The position numbers and the translations under genes were made by a program. From positions 1 to 30,683 of the IMG/VR virus record IMGVR_UViG_3300029448_000246: 30,683 nt of DNA; one strand, written 5' to 3'. Origin of the DNA: a virus. Shown here in pieces: positions 1 to 7,162 of the stretch. Position 1 is the stretch's first letter; every line of letters starts with the position of its first letter. The notes below the pieces were generated by a model. It saw only the letters and a list, made by a program, of their open reading frames with translations. It did no database searches and was not told where the DNA came from.

Positions 1-2
1 AA

Positions 3-65
3 TTATTATTTAGTAGCTTTTCATGTCCAACGTGTGGTAAAAAACAGAATGAACCAACAGCTTAA
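3..65 (+). CDS. 3' end of an unidentified gene (partial, CPxCG tail)
   Basis: An open frame runs in from the left edge and stops at 63-65. The visible C-terminus is 20 residues and contains CPTCGKKQNEP, a CxxC knuckle of zinc-ribbon type. It overlaps the next gene by 17 bases, matching the overlapping style of the following genes. The position just upstream of the head genes would suit a portal or terminase gene, but the visible piece is too short to identify. Frame 1 is also open to the edge, so this call depends on the next gene starting at 49. Confidence 0.4.
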   Translation, partial: LLFSSFSCPTCGKKQNEPTA

Positions 66-774
66 TCTTTCTGACGAAGTTTTAAATAGACGAGTTTTCA
101 ATCAACATTATTATGACTTACATAGTCAACACTTTATGTTAAGTCAAACTAAAAACTATATTACCGATAGCACCGTTATTGATGTAGGTGCAGCTGTGGG
201 TATGTATACAAAGTTCTTTGCACAATATGCAAACAGTGTCACCAGTTATGAAGCTGTTCCACCGGTATACGAACAGTTATTAAAAATTCATAAAGAATGT
301 CTTAATACAATGGTATGGAATAAAGGTGTATCCGATAAAGTAGGCACATCAACATTCTATGTAGATGACAAACGATTGTCTAATTCAGGTTTTCAAGATT
401 TAGTCGGAGGACAACCAATTGAAGTTGAAACTACCACATTAGATGAGATGCATCTGAAACACACACCAGATATTTGTTTTATTAAAATAGATACAGAAGG
501 CACAGAACTTGATGTCTTAAATGGTGGTCAAAAACTTATTGATAAACATAAGCCTCATTTAATGATTGAGATTTATGAGAAGTACAATAAGTATCCTGTT
601 GAAACAAGTTTTAAGTTTTGTTTTGACCGAGGATATAAATGTTATTATAACCATAAAGGAAAGGGATTAGTTGAAGTTCCTAGTATTGAATCAGGAGTCA
701 AAATTGTTAAGACTATGGTTGATATTACAGACGGAGACTTTTTATTTGTAAATGGCAATAGAATTACCAAATAG
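49..774 (+). CDS. FkbM-family SAM-dependent methyltransferase
   Basis: About 241 aa, a usual length for FkbM-type enzymes, which transfer methyl groups from S-adenosylmethionine, often to sugar hydroxyls. Motif I is visible as VIDVGAAVG (residues 43-51), followed by an acidic residue after strand 2 (E68). The family signature KIDTEGTELDVLNGG lies at about residues 146-160. The ATG at 49 is preferred; a GTG at 34 and an open frame to the window edge are alternatives. It overlaps the following sulfotransferase by 23 bases, so the two are probably translated together. The substrate is unknown; glycan on the host surface or on a virion protein are both possible. Confidence 0.82.
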   Translation: MNQQLNLSDEVLNRRVFNQHYYDLHSQHFMLSQTKNYITDSTVIDVGAAVGMYTKFFAQYANSVTSYEAVPPVYEQLLKIHKECLNTMVWNKGVSDKVGTSTFYVDDKRLSNSGFQDLVGGQPIEVETTTLDEMHLKHTPDICFIKIDTEGTELDVLNGGQKLIDKHKPHLMIEIYEKYNKYPVETSFKFCFDRGYKCYYNHKGKGLVEVPSIESGVKIVKTMVDITDGDFLFVNGNRITK

Positions 775-1369
775 TGTATTTATACACGTACCTAAGACCG
801 GAGGTCGGTGGGTTAAAGACATGTTGTTAAATTATGTAGAAGGAGCTAAACCAATTGGTGATGCAGTTTATGATTCTCATAATACACCAGAAATTTATGG
901 CAAACCGAGTTTTGCTTTTTTAAGACATCCAATGACATGGGTTCATAGTTTGTTTCATCATCGAGCTAAAAAGAAAGCAAACAGAAATGGTCATCAATGG
1001 AATTGGCAAGAACAATTAAGATTAGAAAAAGAATGCAAGGCAGAAAATTATGAGGATTTTTTAAACAATGTTGTCAACAACCCAAATGTTGTTCGTGACT
1101 ATTTTAATTATTATACTACAACTCATTATCCAATGATTCAATTTGGGTATATGGAAAATTTAGCACAAGACCTTATTTTAATGTTAAAGGGTTTTAACGA
1201 AAAATTTGATGAGCCTTCGATTCAAATGCATCATAAACTTTTAATAGGAGCTCGTAACAATGAGCCACCTATATCGGTAGCTAATGCTATGATTAAAGAA
1301 GAATATTTAGAAAAGATAAAAATATCAGAAGCAGAACTTTTTAAATTACATCCAATATGGACTCATTAG
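752..1369 (+). CDS. Sulfotransferase-family protein (PAPS-dependent)
   Basis: 205 aa. The N-terminus carries the 5'-phosphosulfate loop HVPKTGG (residues 12-18). A 3'-phosphate site follows as FLRHPMTWVHS, with Arg58 and Ser66 eight residues apart as in known sulfotransferases. The enzyme would move sulfate from PAPS to a hydroxyl or amine, most likely on a glycan. It overlaps FkbM by 23 bases and the next gene by 13. Its pairing with a methyltransferase suggests a two-step decoration of one saccharide target. Family is clear from motifs; substrate and role are inference. Confidence 0.8.
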   Translation: MAIELPNSVFIHVPKTGGRWVKDMLLNYVEGAKPIGDAVYDSHNTPEIYGKPSFAFLRHPMTWVHSLFHHRAKKKANRNGHQWNWQEQLRLEKECKAENYEDFLNNVVNNPNVVRDYFNYYTTTHYPMIQFGYMENLAQDLILMLKGFNEKFDEPSIQMHHKLLIGARNNEPPISVANAMIKEEYLEKIKISEAELFKLHPIWTH

Positions 1370-1557
1370 CAGATTACTTACGAAGTAAATTGACGGAAAA
1401 GAAAGATAATTTAGCTCAAGCTATTTCAACAGGTTCGTCCGATTCTTATGACGAATACAAATATCAAGTTGGTATTATTGAAGGATTGACTTTAGCTATT
1501 GAAGAAACTAAACTAGCTGAAAAAAATATTTACAACGATACTGAAGAAGGAGATTAA
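1357..1557 (+). CDS. Small helical phage protein, function unknown
   Basis: 66 aa, acidic at the C-terminus and predicted mostly helical (heptad-like N-terminal half, then GIIEGLTLAIEE). It starts inside the sulfotransferase gene (13-base overlap) and ends two bases before the co-chaperonin start, so it is part of the same transcript. Small proteins of this type sit beside head genes in other marine phages as I recall, but I cannot name a function. Tight coupling on both sides supports a real gene. Confidence 0.65.
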   Translation: MDSLADYLRSKLTEKKDNLAQAISTGSSDSYDEYKYQVGIIEGLTLAIEETKLAEKNIYNDTEEGD

Positions 1558-1559
1558 TT

Positions 1560-1979
1560 ATGAGAGCAGCAGGAGTAGCAACAGCCGCAGCTGGTAATGA
1601 CGAATGGATTACTAATAAGGATCAAAAAGACCCTGAAGTTTTACCAAGTTTACCCGGTTACCATGTTCTAATTAGACCGGTAACTATTAGAGAAAAAACA
1701 AAAGGTGGTATTTTATTACCTAATAAATTTAAAGATGATGCAAAGTATTTAACAACAGTTGGTCGTGTATTAAAAGTTGGTGAGTTAGCTTATGCAGATA
1801 CCAATAAATTCAAAGGTGGGTCATGGTGTAAGCCGGGAGATTATGTTGTGTATGGTAAATATCAAGGAGATAAATTTTTCTATCAAGGAATTAGAATGAT
1901 TCTTTTGTTTGATGATCAAATATTAATGGTCGTTCCAAACCCAGCTGATTTAGATCCTAGTTTGGATTTAAGTAGCTAA
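1560..1979 (+). CDS. GroES-like co-chaperonin (Cpn10)
   Basis: 139 aa. After an N-terminal extension of about 30 residues the Cpn10 fold begins (YHVLIRP). The mobile loop that docks on GroEL is at residues 41-60, with the hydrophobic GGILLP at 49-54 taking the place of GGIVL in GroES. A strand order like GroES follows (GRVLKVG, KPGDYVVYGKY, ILLFDDQILMVV). Phage T4 gp31 is the classic case of a phage co-chaperonin needed for capsid protein folding. Here the gene lies directly before scaffold and capsid, so the same role is inferred. GAAGGAG precedes the ATG. No GroEL gene is present, so the host chaperonin must be used. Confidence 0.85.
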   Translation: MRAAGVATAAAGNDEWITNKDQKDPEVLPSLPGYHVLIRPVTIREKTKGGILLPNKFKDDAKYLTTVGRVLKVGELAYADTNKFKGGSWCKPGDYVVYGKYQGDKFFYQGIRMILLFDDQILMVVPNPADLDPSLDLSS

Positions 1980-1990
1980 TACTATATAAT
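1962..1990 (+). promoter_or_regulatory. Candidate sigma70-like promoter before the scaffold gene
   Basis: A perfect TATAAT (1985-1990) lies 17 bases after TTGGAT (1962-1967). The -35 matches consensus only at TTG. It sits at the co-chaperonin/scaffold junction, one of the few real gaps in the head region. In AT-rich DNA such boxes arise by chance, so this is a candidate only. Three CGTAA copies (2003, 2009, 2016) follow before the start codon. Confidence 0.35.
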
Positions 1991-2036
1991 CTAAAATATT
2001 GACGTAAACGTAACTCGTAACTACGGAGAAATAAAA

Positions 2037-3074
2037 ATGAGTAATGAAATAGAAACTAAAACACAAGACGACGGATACCAAGAACTAGATGTTTCCAAAA
2101 CAACAGACAAAGTTGAATATGAGTTAGAGGATGGAGGATCACCTGATAAGGGATTGGCACCCTCCCCAACTTCTGAGCCGAAAGATGCTAGTCCCAGTAA
2201 AACTGAAGACAGCTACATTGTTGAATCGGAGAAATCTGAGGCATCTGAGCCAGCAAAAGAAAAAGAGTTAGAAGGCATTAATACTGCTGGTGCTGAAAAA
2301 AGAATAAGACAATTAATTAAACAACGTAAAGAAAGAGAAGAACAACTTGCTTTACAAGAAAGTAGAATTAAAGAATTAGAAGGTAAACTAACACAGTCTA
2401 CTGAAAAGGTTCAAAAAACAGAGATTGCAAGTTTAGCTAATTTTGAAGGACAACTTAAAGAAAAGTTAAAACTAGCAGAACAAAATTATAAAGATGCATT
2501 TGATTCTGGTGATAAAGACCGAATGTTAGATGCACAAAAAACTATTGCTGATGCAACAACTGAAATAAGAATGGTTGATGCAAAACGGTTCTACATGGAA
2601 GACCAAGCTGCTAAAGCTCCAACTCAACCAAGTAAAGCAGAACCTGTACAACAACCACAGCCTCAATCTCAACCACAACCTCAAAAGTTGCATGAATATG
2701 CTAGAGATTGGATATCAGAAAATAGTGAATGGTATAATAAAGATAGAATATTAACTCAAACAGCTCACATTATAAATGAAGATATTATAAACGAGGGGTA
2801 TGATCCAGAGAGTAAAGAGTTCTATAATGAGATAAGTAAAAGGCTAAAAAAAGAAATGCCTCACAAGTTTGGTCAGCAGGAGGAACCAATAAATAAACCT
2901 GCTCAAGTGGTTGCTGGAAAGTCACGTTCTTCAGCAACATCCAAAGGTAAGATTCGATTGTCTCAAGAAGATGTTCGACTTGCTAAAAAGATGAATGTAC
3001 CTCTTGATGTGTATGCTAAAGAGAAAGCCAAGGTCGAGAAGGCCGGTGACGACTACACTTATGTTAATGCTTAA
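2037..3074 (+). CDS. Capsid scaffolding protein (probable)
   Basis: 345 aa, highly charged and low in hydrophobic residues. It has an acidic, disordered N-terminal third, a long coiled coil at about residues 80-190 (Arg/Lys/Glu-rich heptads), a Pro/Gln linker (QPQPQSQPQPQ) and a basic helical C-terminal domain. Scaffolds of short-tailed phages have this build: a helical core with a C-terminal capsid-binding end. The gene lies a few genes before the capsid gene, the standard position. It organises procapsid assembly and leaves before maturation. No sequence motif proves the role; the call rests on composition and position. CGGAG precedes the start. Confidence 0.72.
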   Translation: MSNEIETKTQDDGYQELDVSKTTDKVEYELEDGGSPDKGLAPSPTSEPKDASPSKTEDSYIVESEKSEASEPAKEKELEGINTAGAEKRIRQLIKQRKEREEQLALQESRIKELEGKLTQSTEKVQKTEIASLANFEGQLKEKLKLAEQNYKDAFDSGDKDRMLDAQKTIADATTEIRMVDAKRFYMEDQAAKAPTQPSKAEPVQQPQPQSQPQPQKLHEYARDWISENSEWYNKDRILTQTAHIINEDIINEGYDPESKEFYNEISKRLKKEMPHKFGQQEEPINKPAQVVAGKSRSSATSKGKIRLSQEDVRLAKKMNVPLDVYAKEKAKVEKAGDDYTYVNA

Positions 3075-3109
3075 AACAACCACGTGGATAAAGAAAGGTA
3101 ATAATTGAT

Positions 3110-3610
3110 ATGACTACCAATACAGTAAAGAACGTTAAAGCTGCTACTCGTTCGGCAAGTACAACTGCTCGTAAACAAAGAAGTACATACGAGAGAAAAA
3201 ATTGGTTAAAGATACAACCAGAAGTTGAAGCACGATTCAAAGAGAAGGGTTTGACTCTTCGATGGGTTCGTATTTCAATCAAAGGTGTTTATGATGATCA
3301 GAATGTTCAACAGAAACAATATGAAGGATGGGAATTTGTCCGTCCAGAAGATGTTCCTGAAATAAGTGCGGGTTTCCAGAATCAAGAGTACGGAAATTTA
3401 GGACAATTAGTTGTTCGTGGTGATGTGGCTTTAGCTGCAAATACTATTGAGAATAGTGAGAACTACAAGAAACATGTAGAAAACTTTACTCAACAACAAA
3501 CCGATGCAATTAATCGTCAACTTATGAGCAAAAACGATCCTCGTATGCCAATTTCTAATAATAGTCGATCAAAAGTTACCACAGGTAGGCCTGCACACTT
3601 TGATAAATAG
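3110..3610 (+). CDS. Conserved phage head-region protein, function unknown
   Basis: 166 aa. The first 25 residues are Thr/Ser/Arg-rich and basic. A compact domain follows with the phrases LTLRWVRISIKG and GWEFVRPEDVPE, which I recall from proteins next to capsid genes in other marine phages. The C-terminal part is helical and Gln/Asn-rich. It may be a second scaffold-like or head-associated protein. An AAAGG stretch precedes the start. The opposite-strand frames here are shadows. Confidence 0.6.
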   Translation: MTTNTVKNVKAATRSASTTARKQRSTYERKNWLKIQPEVEARFKEKGLTLRWVRISIKGVYDDQNVQQKQYEGWEFVRPEDVPEISAGFQNQEYGNLGQLVVRGDVALAANTIENSENYKKHVENFTQQQTDAINRQLMSKNDPRMPISNNSRSKVTTGRPAHFDK

Positions 3611-3636
3611 GTGTAAGGGTTTACTATAATGTAAAC
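3600..3636 (+). promoter_or_regulatory. Candidate promoter with TATAAT inside an inverted repeat
   Basis: A perfect dyad GTTTAC-TATAAT-GTAAAC spans 3619-3636, so the -10 box TATAAT (3625-3630) is the spacer of the repeat. TTGATA at 3600-3605 matches the -35 consensus at five of six bases, but the spacer is long (19). It lies in the 54-base gap before the decoration and capsid genes, which need strong expression. It could be a promoter with a built-in operator, or an RNA stem-loop ahead of the TAGGAG ribosome site. Confidence 0.4.
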
Positions 3637-3664
3637 AACTTTTAACTATTAGGAGAACTAAATT

Positions 3665-4252
3665 ATGGCTACTACTAAAGCTTTTAATGGATTCCAACCT
3701 TCTAGAATGCGTGGTGGTGCGTACAATACCAGTGGTATGAACGAATATGGTATTAAAACAGCCCATGCAACAGATATTTTCCAAGGTGACTTGGTAAAGA
3801 TTGTCAGTGGTAAGGTACATAAAGTATCAGCTGCCACTGATCTAGTCGCAGGAGTCTTTATGGGTGCTAATTGGGTAGATCCCTCAACTAAGCAACCAAC
3901 ATTCAGTAACTATTTCCCGGGAACTCAAGTGCATCATGGTGCAGGTGAGCCAAAGGCATTAGTTTTGGATGATCCAGATGCTACATATATTATTCAAGCC
4001 GGGGCAACTGTTGCAGATGCTCAAATGGGTAAGAATATGGATGTATCATTAGGAGCTGGTTCTACGGTAACAGGTATGTCTGGTTTTAGTCTTAAAGGTG
4101 GAGCAGGTTCTGTTCAAGCCAAGACTGTAAGACTTTTAAGAAGATCCACGTTACCAAGTGAAGCAGCAACGGATGCATTTCCGAAAATCGAAGTAAAAGT
4201 ACAACTACACCGTGACCATTATGGTATGGGTTCAGTTGTATCAATAACATAG
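3665..4252 (+). CDS. Probable capsid decoration / head structural protein
   Basis: 195 aa, Gly/Ala/Val-rich with many predicted short strands and no enzyme motif. It begins with a Gly/Asn/Arg-rich arm and continues with beta-type phrases such as GDLVKIVSGKVHKV and LVAGVFMGANW. It lies immediately before the capsid gene and shares its strong ribosome-site style (AGGAGA here). Small beta proteins in this slot commonly decorate or cement the shell. Identification is by position and composition, so a different head role is possible. Confidence 0.6.
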   Translation: MATTKAFNGFQPSRMRGGAYNTSGMNEYGIKTAHATDIFQGDLVKIVSGKVHKVSAATDLVAGVFMGANWVDPSTKQPTFSNYFPGTQVHHGAGEPKALVLDDPDATYIIQAGATVADAQMGKNMDVSLGAGSTVTGMSGFSLKGGAGSVQAKTVRLLRRSTLPSEAATDAFPKIEVKVQLHRDHYGMGSVVSIT

Positions 4253-4273
4253 CATAAGGAAGGAGTATAAATT

Positions 4274-5215
4274 ATGGCTATTAATAGAGGTAATATTGCT
4301 AAACAGCTTCTTCCGGGTTTAAATGCGATCTTTGGTATGGAATACGGATCAATAGAGGACGAACACGTTCCTTTGTTTGAAGTAGAAAATTCTGATAGAG
4401 CATTTGAGGAAGAAGTGTTATTCACTGGATTCGGTGAAGCACCAACTAAATCAGAGGGTGCTGCTGTTCAATTTGACTCAGCTACTGAATCTTTCACAAG
4501 TCGTTATTCACATGAGACAGTTGCTCTTGCTTTCGCAGTTACTGAGGAAGCAATGGAAGATAACTTGTATGATACTTTCGCAAAAGTACGTGCAAGAGGT
4601 CTTGCTAGAGCCATGGCTGCTACTAAACAAGTAAAAGCTGCGAATGTATTTAACAATGGTTTCAATGCTACATTTGCTGGTGGAGATGGACAACCGTTCT
4701 TCTCTAACAGTCACCCAATTATTACGGGTGGTGTACAGGACAACTTGTTAGCTGCATCGGACTTATCTGAAGCAACAGTGGAAACAGCTATGATTGCAAT
4801 ACAAGAAACTAAAGATGATAGAAATATCCTCATTGGTTCTCGTGCTGAATCATTACACATTCCACCTGCTTTACAATTTACTACTGAGAAAATCTTAGCA
4901 AGTACATTGTCAACTCAGATTGGTGTGAATCCAACTACAGCAGCAAACGGAGCTACAAACTTGAACGATGTTAATGCATTACGTTCAATGAGTATGCTAC
5001 CGGGTGGTTATTTTATAAATCATAGATTTACAGATGCAAATAACTACTTTTTTAAAACGGATGTTCCAAACGGAGCTAAAATGTTCGTAAGAGCACCGTT
5101 AGCTACTAAGATGGAGCCAGACTTTGATACTGGAAACTTGAGATTTAAAGCTAGAGAAAGATATAGCTTTGGTTTCAGTGACTGGAGATCATATTATGGT
5201 GCAAGTCCTGCTTAA
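4274..5215 (+). CDS. Major capsid protein, HK97 fold (Mu gpT-like)
   Basis: 313 aa. Family features I recognise are PFFSNSHPII in the middle, followed by a helical spine and the paired phrases ILIGSRAESLHIPPAL and LPGGYFINHR. The C-terminus FGFSDWRSYYG is also typical of gpT-type capsid proteins. The ribosome site AAGGAAGGAG is the strongest in the window and the gene is closed by its own terminator, as expected for the most abundant virion protein. It follows scaffold and decoration genes. No protease gene or extra delta domain is visible, so the scaffold is probably a separate, non-fused protein. Confidence 0.85.
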   Translation: MAINRGNIAKQLLPGLNAIFGMEYGSIEDEHVPLFEVENSDRAFEEEVLFTGFGEAPTKSEGAAVQFDSATESFTSRYSHETVALAFAVTEEAMEDNLYDTFAKVRARGLARAMAATKQVKAANVFNNGFNATFAGGDGQPFFSNSHPIITGGVQDNLLAASDLSEATVETAMIAIQETKDDRNILIGSRAESLHIPPALQFTTEKILASTLSTQIGVNPTTAANGATNLNDVNALRSMSMLPGGYFINHRFTDANNYFFKTDVPNGAKMFVRAPLATKMEPDFDTGNLRFKARERYSFGFSDWRSYYGASPA

Positions 5216-5223
5216 TTAAAAAT

Positions 5224-5247
5224 GGGGTCAGCAATGGCCCCTTTTTA
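5224..5247 (+). terminator. Rho-independent terminator after the capsid gene
   Basis: GGGGTC (5224-5229) pairs with GGCCCC (5236-5241) through one G-U pair over a six-base loop, followed by TTTTT (5242-5246). It starts nine bases after the capsid stop codon. A partial terminator here would raise head transcripts relative to the genes downstream, as in other phages. Confidence 0.8.
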
Positions 5248-5277
5248 TTTAATACAATAATTTATAAGGAATTTTAA

Positions 5278-5559
5278 ATGGCAACAAATATAAAAGCAAT
5301 CTTTGCAACATCTACATCTACAATCGATTCGATTCCGGGTAGACTCAGAGGTTATAGCATAATAAACGGTATGGCTTCAGCAACGGATATTGTATTAAGA
5401 GATGGTGGGGCAGCAGGTTCAGTTATTATGCAACAAAGACTAATAGCAGGAGGTTCATCAGATCAGTACATTGAAGATGGAGGAATCCGTTATCAAACAA
5501 ATCTACATGTAACTATGAATGCAGGAGTAAGTGTAACCGGTACATTTTTTACAGGATAA
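5278..5559 (+). CDS. Small beta-rich virion protein, function unknown
   Basis: 93 aa, made of alternating short strands (GRLRGYSIINGM, TDIVLRDGG, GSVIMQQRLIAGG), with no charged clusters or membrane segment. It resembles small jelly-roll-like structural proteins that follow capsid genes. The preceding gap of about 30 bases has AAGGA before the ATG. A role as a head or tail decoration protein is inferred; no family is recognised with confidence. Confidence 0.6.
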   Translation: MATNIKAIFATSTSTIDSIPGRLRGYSIINGMASATDIVLRDGGAAGSVIMQQRLIAGGSSDQYIEDGGIRYQTNLHVTMNAGVSVTGTFFTG

Positions 5560-5562
5560 AAC

Positions 5563-5865
5563 GTGGCTGTTCGTAAAAAAAGAAAAGGTATGGGCATTAA
5601 AACCAGTGTAAAATCTGGTAATTTTAGGTCTACAAAAACAGGAGCTGGAATGACTTCTAAAGGTGTAGCTGCTTATCGTCGTGCTAATCCCGGATCTAAA
5701 TTAAAAACTGCTGTTACTGGAAGTGTAAAAAAAGGAAGTAAATCAGCTAAAAGAAGAAAGTCGTATTGTTCTCGTTCCGCAGGACAAGCAAAGATGCATA
5801 ATATTAACTGTAGTAAGACACCGAAGAAAAGAATCTGTGCAGCTAGAAGAAGATGGAAATGTTAA
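5563..5865 (+). CDS. Small basic Lys/Arg-rich phage protein (DUF6321-like)
   Basis: 100 aa starting at GTG. About a third of residues are Lys or Arg. The central phrase MTSKGVAAYRRANPGSKLKTAVTG, followed by KRRKSYCSRSAGQ and the end ARRRWKC, matches a phage family I recall as DUF6321; the name should be verified. Conserved Cys residues are spaced through the C-terminal half, so metal binding is possible. Strong positive charge suggests nucleic-acid contact, perhaps with packaged DNA. It is the first of several such genes in a row. Function is unknown. Confidence 0.68.
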   Translation: MAVRKKRKGMGIKTSVKSGNFRSTKTGAGMTSKGVAAYRRANPGSKLKTAVTGSVKKGSKSAKRRKSYCSRSAGQAKMHNINCSKTPKKRICAARRRWKC

Positions 5866-5869
5866 CATT

Positions 5870-6091
5870 ATGCAAAAAGATCAATTTACAGAACTCAAAG
5901 TAGAACTTACTAAACATATTGAACGTGAACAACAACTTCGTGAAGATGTCTCTGAGTTAAAGACAGACATGGGTTGTGTTAAAAAATCAATCTTTCAAGT
6001 TAAGTGGTTAGTTATTGGAGCATTATGTGCTACTATGGCTATGCAGTCTGGTATACCAACCGTATTTGCAAAAATATTAGTAGGAATATAA
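5870..6091 (+). CDS. Coiled-coil protein with C-terminal membrane segment (XhlA-like build)
   Basis: 73 aa from the ATG at 5870. An upstream ATG at 5837 would overlap the previous gene by 29 bases and is less likely. Residues 1-40 form a charged helix (TKHIEREQQLREDVSELK). A hydrophobic segment WLVIGALCATMAM follows, then a short hydrophobic tail. This coil-then-membrane build resembles the XhlA haemolysin/holin-associated family. A lysis or membrane role is possible but unproven. A second protein of the same build is encoded at 29402-29635. Confidence 0.6.
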   Translation: MQKDQFTELKVELTKHIEREQQLREDVSELKTDMGCVKKSIFQVKWLVIGALCATMAMQSGIPTVFAKILVGI

Positions 6092-6092
6092 T

Positions 6093-6425
6093 GTGGCAAT
6101 TAGTCGATCAAACATTAGTCAACAAATTACAAAAGCCGGAGGAGGTAAAGTGACAAAACTATGCCCGAGAGGAAAAGCAGCAGCTAAACGTAAATTCGCA
6201 GTGTATCCTAGTGCATATGCAAATGCTTATGCAAGTAAGGTCTGTGCAGGTAAAATAAAAGGTCCCGGAGGTAAAAAGAGAAAAGACTTTAGAGGACCAA
6301 AGCCTAGTAAAGCCGGTGGTGGAACTATTAATTTAAAAGGTGGTGGTAAGATTGCTCGTGGTTGTGGTGTTGTTGAAAACAATCGTAGAAAAAAAACTAA
6401 ATACCCTAAAATGAAAAATGCTTAA
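6093..6425 (+). CDS. Basic phage protein with YPSAYANAYAS motif (DUF5872-like)
   Basis: 110 aa, GTG start one base after the previous stop. It opens with a GGGKV stretch, then LCPRGKAAAKRKFAVYPSAYA and ASKVC, a cysteine-containing motif I recall from phage and giant-virus proteins (DUF5872-type; name uncertain). The C-terminal part is Gly/Lys-rich and ends in CGVVENNRRKKTKYPKM, a tail phrase seen in other marine phage proteins. The charge suggests DNA or capsid-interior contact. No enzyme motif is visible. Confidence 0.65.
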   Translation: MAISRSNISQQITKAGGGKVTKLCPRGKAAAKRKFAVYPSAYANAYASKVCAGKIKGPGGKKRKDFRGPKPSKAGGGTINLKGGGKIARGCGVVENNRRKKTKYPKMKNA

Positions 6426-6433
6426 AAAGAACC

Positions 6434-6706
6434 ATGGCTAAAAAAGGTTTAAAAACGTGGTTTAAAGAGAATTGGGTAGATATTTCTACAGGTAAAAAAT
6501 GTGGACGTAAATCTGCTAAATCTTCAAAAAGAAAATATCCAGTCTGTCGTCCAAAGGCAGTTGCTGATAGAATGTCTAAAGGCCAAAAGTCTGCTGCGGT
6601 TAAACGTAAAAGAGGTAAGAGTAATATTGGTCCAAAGCCAACTTCTATACGATATCCAATCAGTGCTAGTGGTAGGAAACAAAAACTTAGAAGGAAGAAA
6701 CGATGA
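6434..6706 (+). CDS. Basic phage protein, LKTWFKENWVDISTGKKCGR family
   Basis: 90 aa with more than 30 Lys/Arg. The N-terminal phrase LKTWFKENWVDISTGKKCGR, then YPVCRPKAVADRMS and the YPISASGRKQK end, forms a recognisable family of small basic proteins in marine phages and algal viruses. Two Cys (CGR and VCRP) could bind metal together. It overlaps the next gene by four bases (ATGA). Function is unknown; DNA binding or virion packaging is inferred from charge and neighbours. Confidence 0.65.
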   Translation: MAKKGLKTWFKENWVDISTGKKCGRKSAKSSKRKYPVCRPKAVADRMSKGQKSAAVKRKRGKSNIGPKPTSIRYPISASGRKQKLRRKKR

Positions 6707-7161
6707 TTGATCCATTTACAGCCTTTGCTGCCTTAAAAGCAGCTAGTGGTAGTATTTCTTCTGCTATAAAAGTAGGCAGAGATTTAACTTCAATGGGAGG
6801 TGCTGTAGCTAAGTGGGCTAAAGCTGAAGCTAGTTTACAAGTGGTTGCCAATCAAAAACCGGGAGTCTTTGGAAAACTGACCGGTGCTGAACAGAATGCT
6901 ATTGATGCTCATTTTAGAAACGAAGAAGCTAAAAGACTTCGTGATGAAATGAGGGAACTGTTTGTTCTTTACGGTTCTCCCGGTCAATGGGATAGGCTAC
7001 AGTCTGAAATTGCTGCTGAACGAGCACGACAGTCTGCGGCTTTAAAAGAACAAATACGAAAAGCTAAAAAAAGAAAAAATATTATTATAGGTACTTTAGC
7101 AGGTATTTGTGGTATTGGTCTTCTTGTGTTAGAATTAATTATTTTAAAAGGAGTATTATAA
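6703..7161 (+). CDS. Conserved marine phage protein, MIDPFTA family, C-terminal membrane segment
   Basis: 152 aa beginning MIDPFTAFAALKAASG, an N-terminus I recall from many cyanophage and pelagiphage proteins of unknown role. The first half is a small amphipathic helical region, the middle has a long charged coil (residues about 70-125), and the end is a clear hydrophobic span (IIIGTLAGICGIGLLVLELI). Translation is probably coupled to the preceding gene by the ATGA overlap. Amphipathic head plus membrane anchor would fit a virion or lysis-related membrane protein, but this is not established. Confidence 0.65.
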   Translation: MIDPFTAFAALKAASGSISSAIKVGRDLTSMGGAVAKWAKAEASLQVVANQKPGVFGKLTGAEQNAIDAHFRNEEAKRLRDEMRELFVLYGSPGQWDRLQSEIAAERARQSAALKEQIRKAKKRKNIIIGTLAGICGIGLLVLELIILKGVL

Positions 7162-7162
7162 A

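Noticed and set aside
3080-3090. CCACGTGG palindrome in the gap before the 166-aa gene
   Set aside because: A single 8-base palindrome with no partner copy or promoter context; likely chance.
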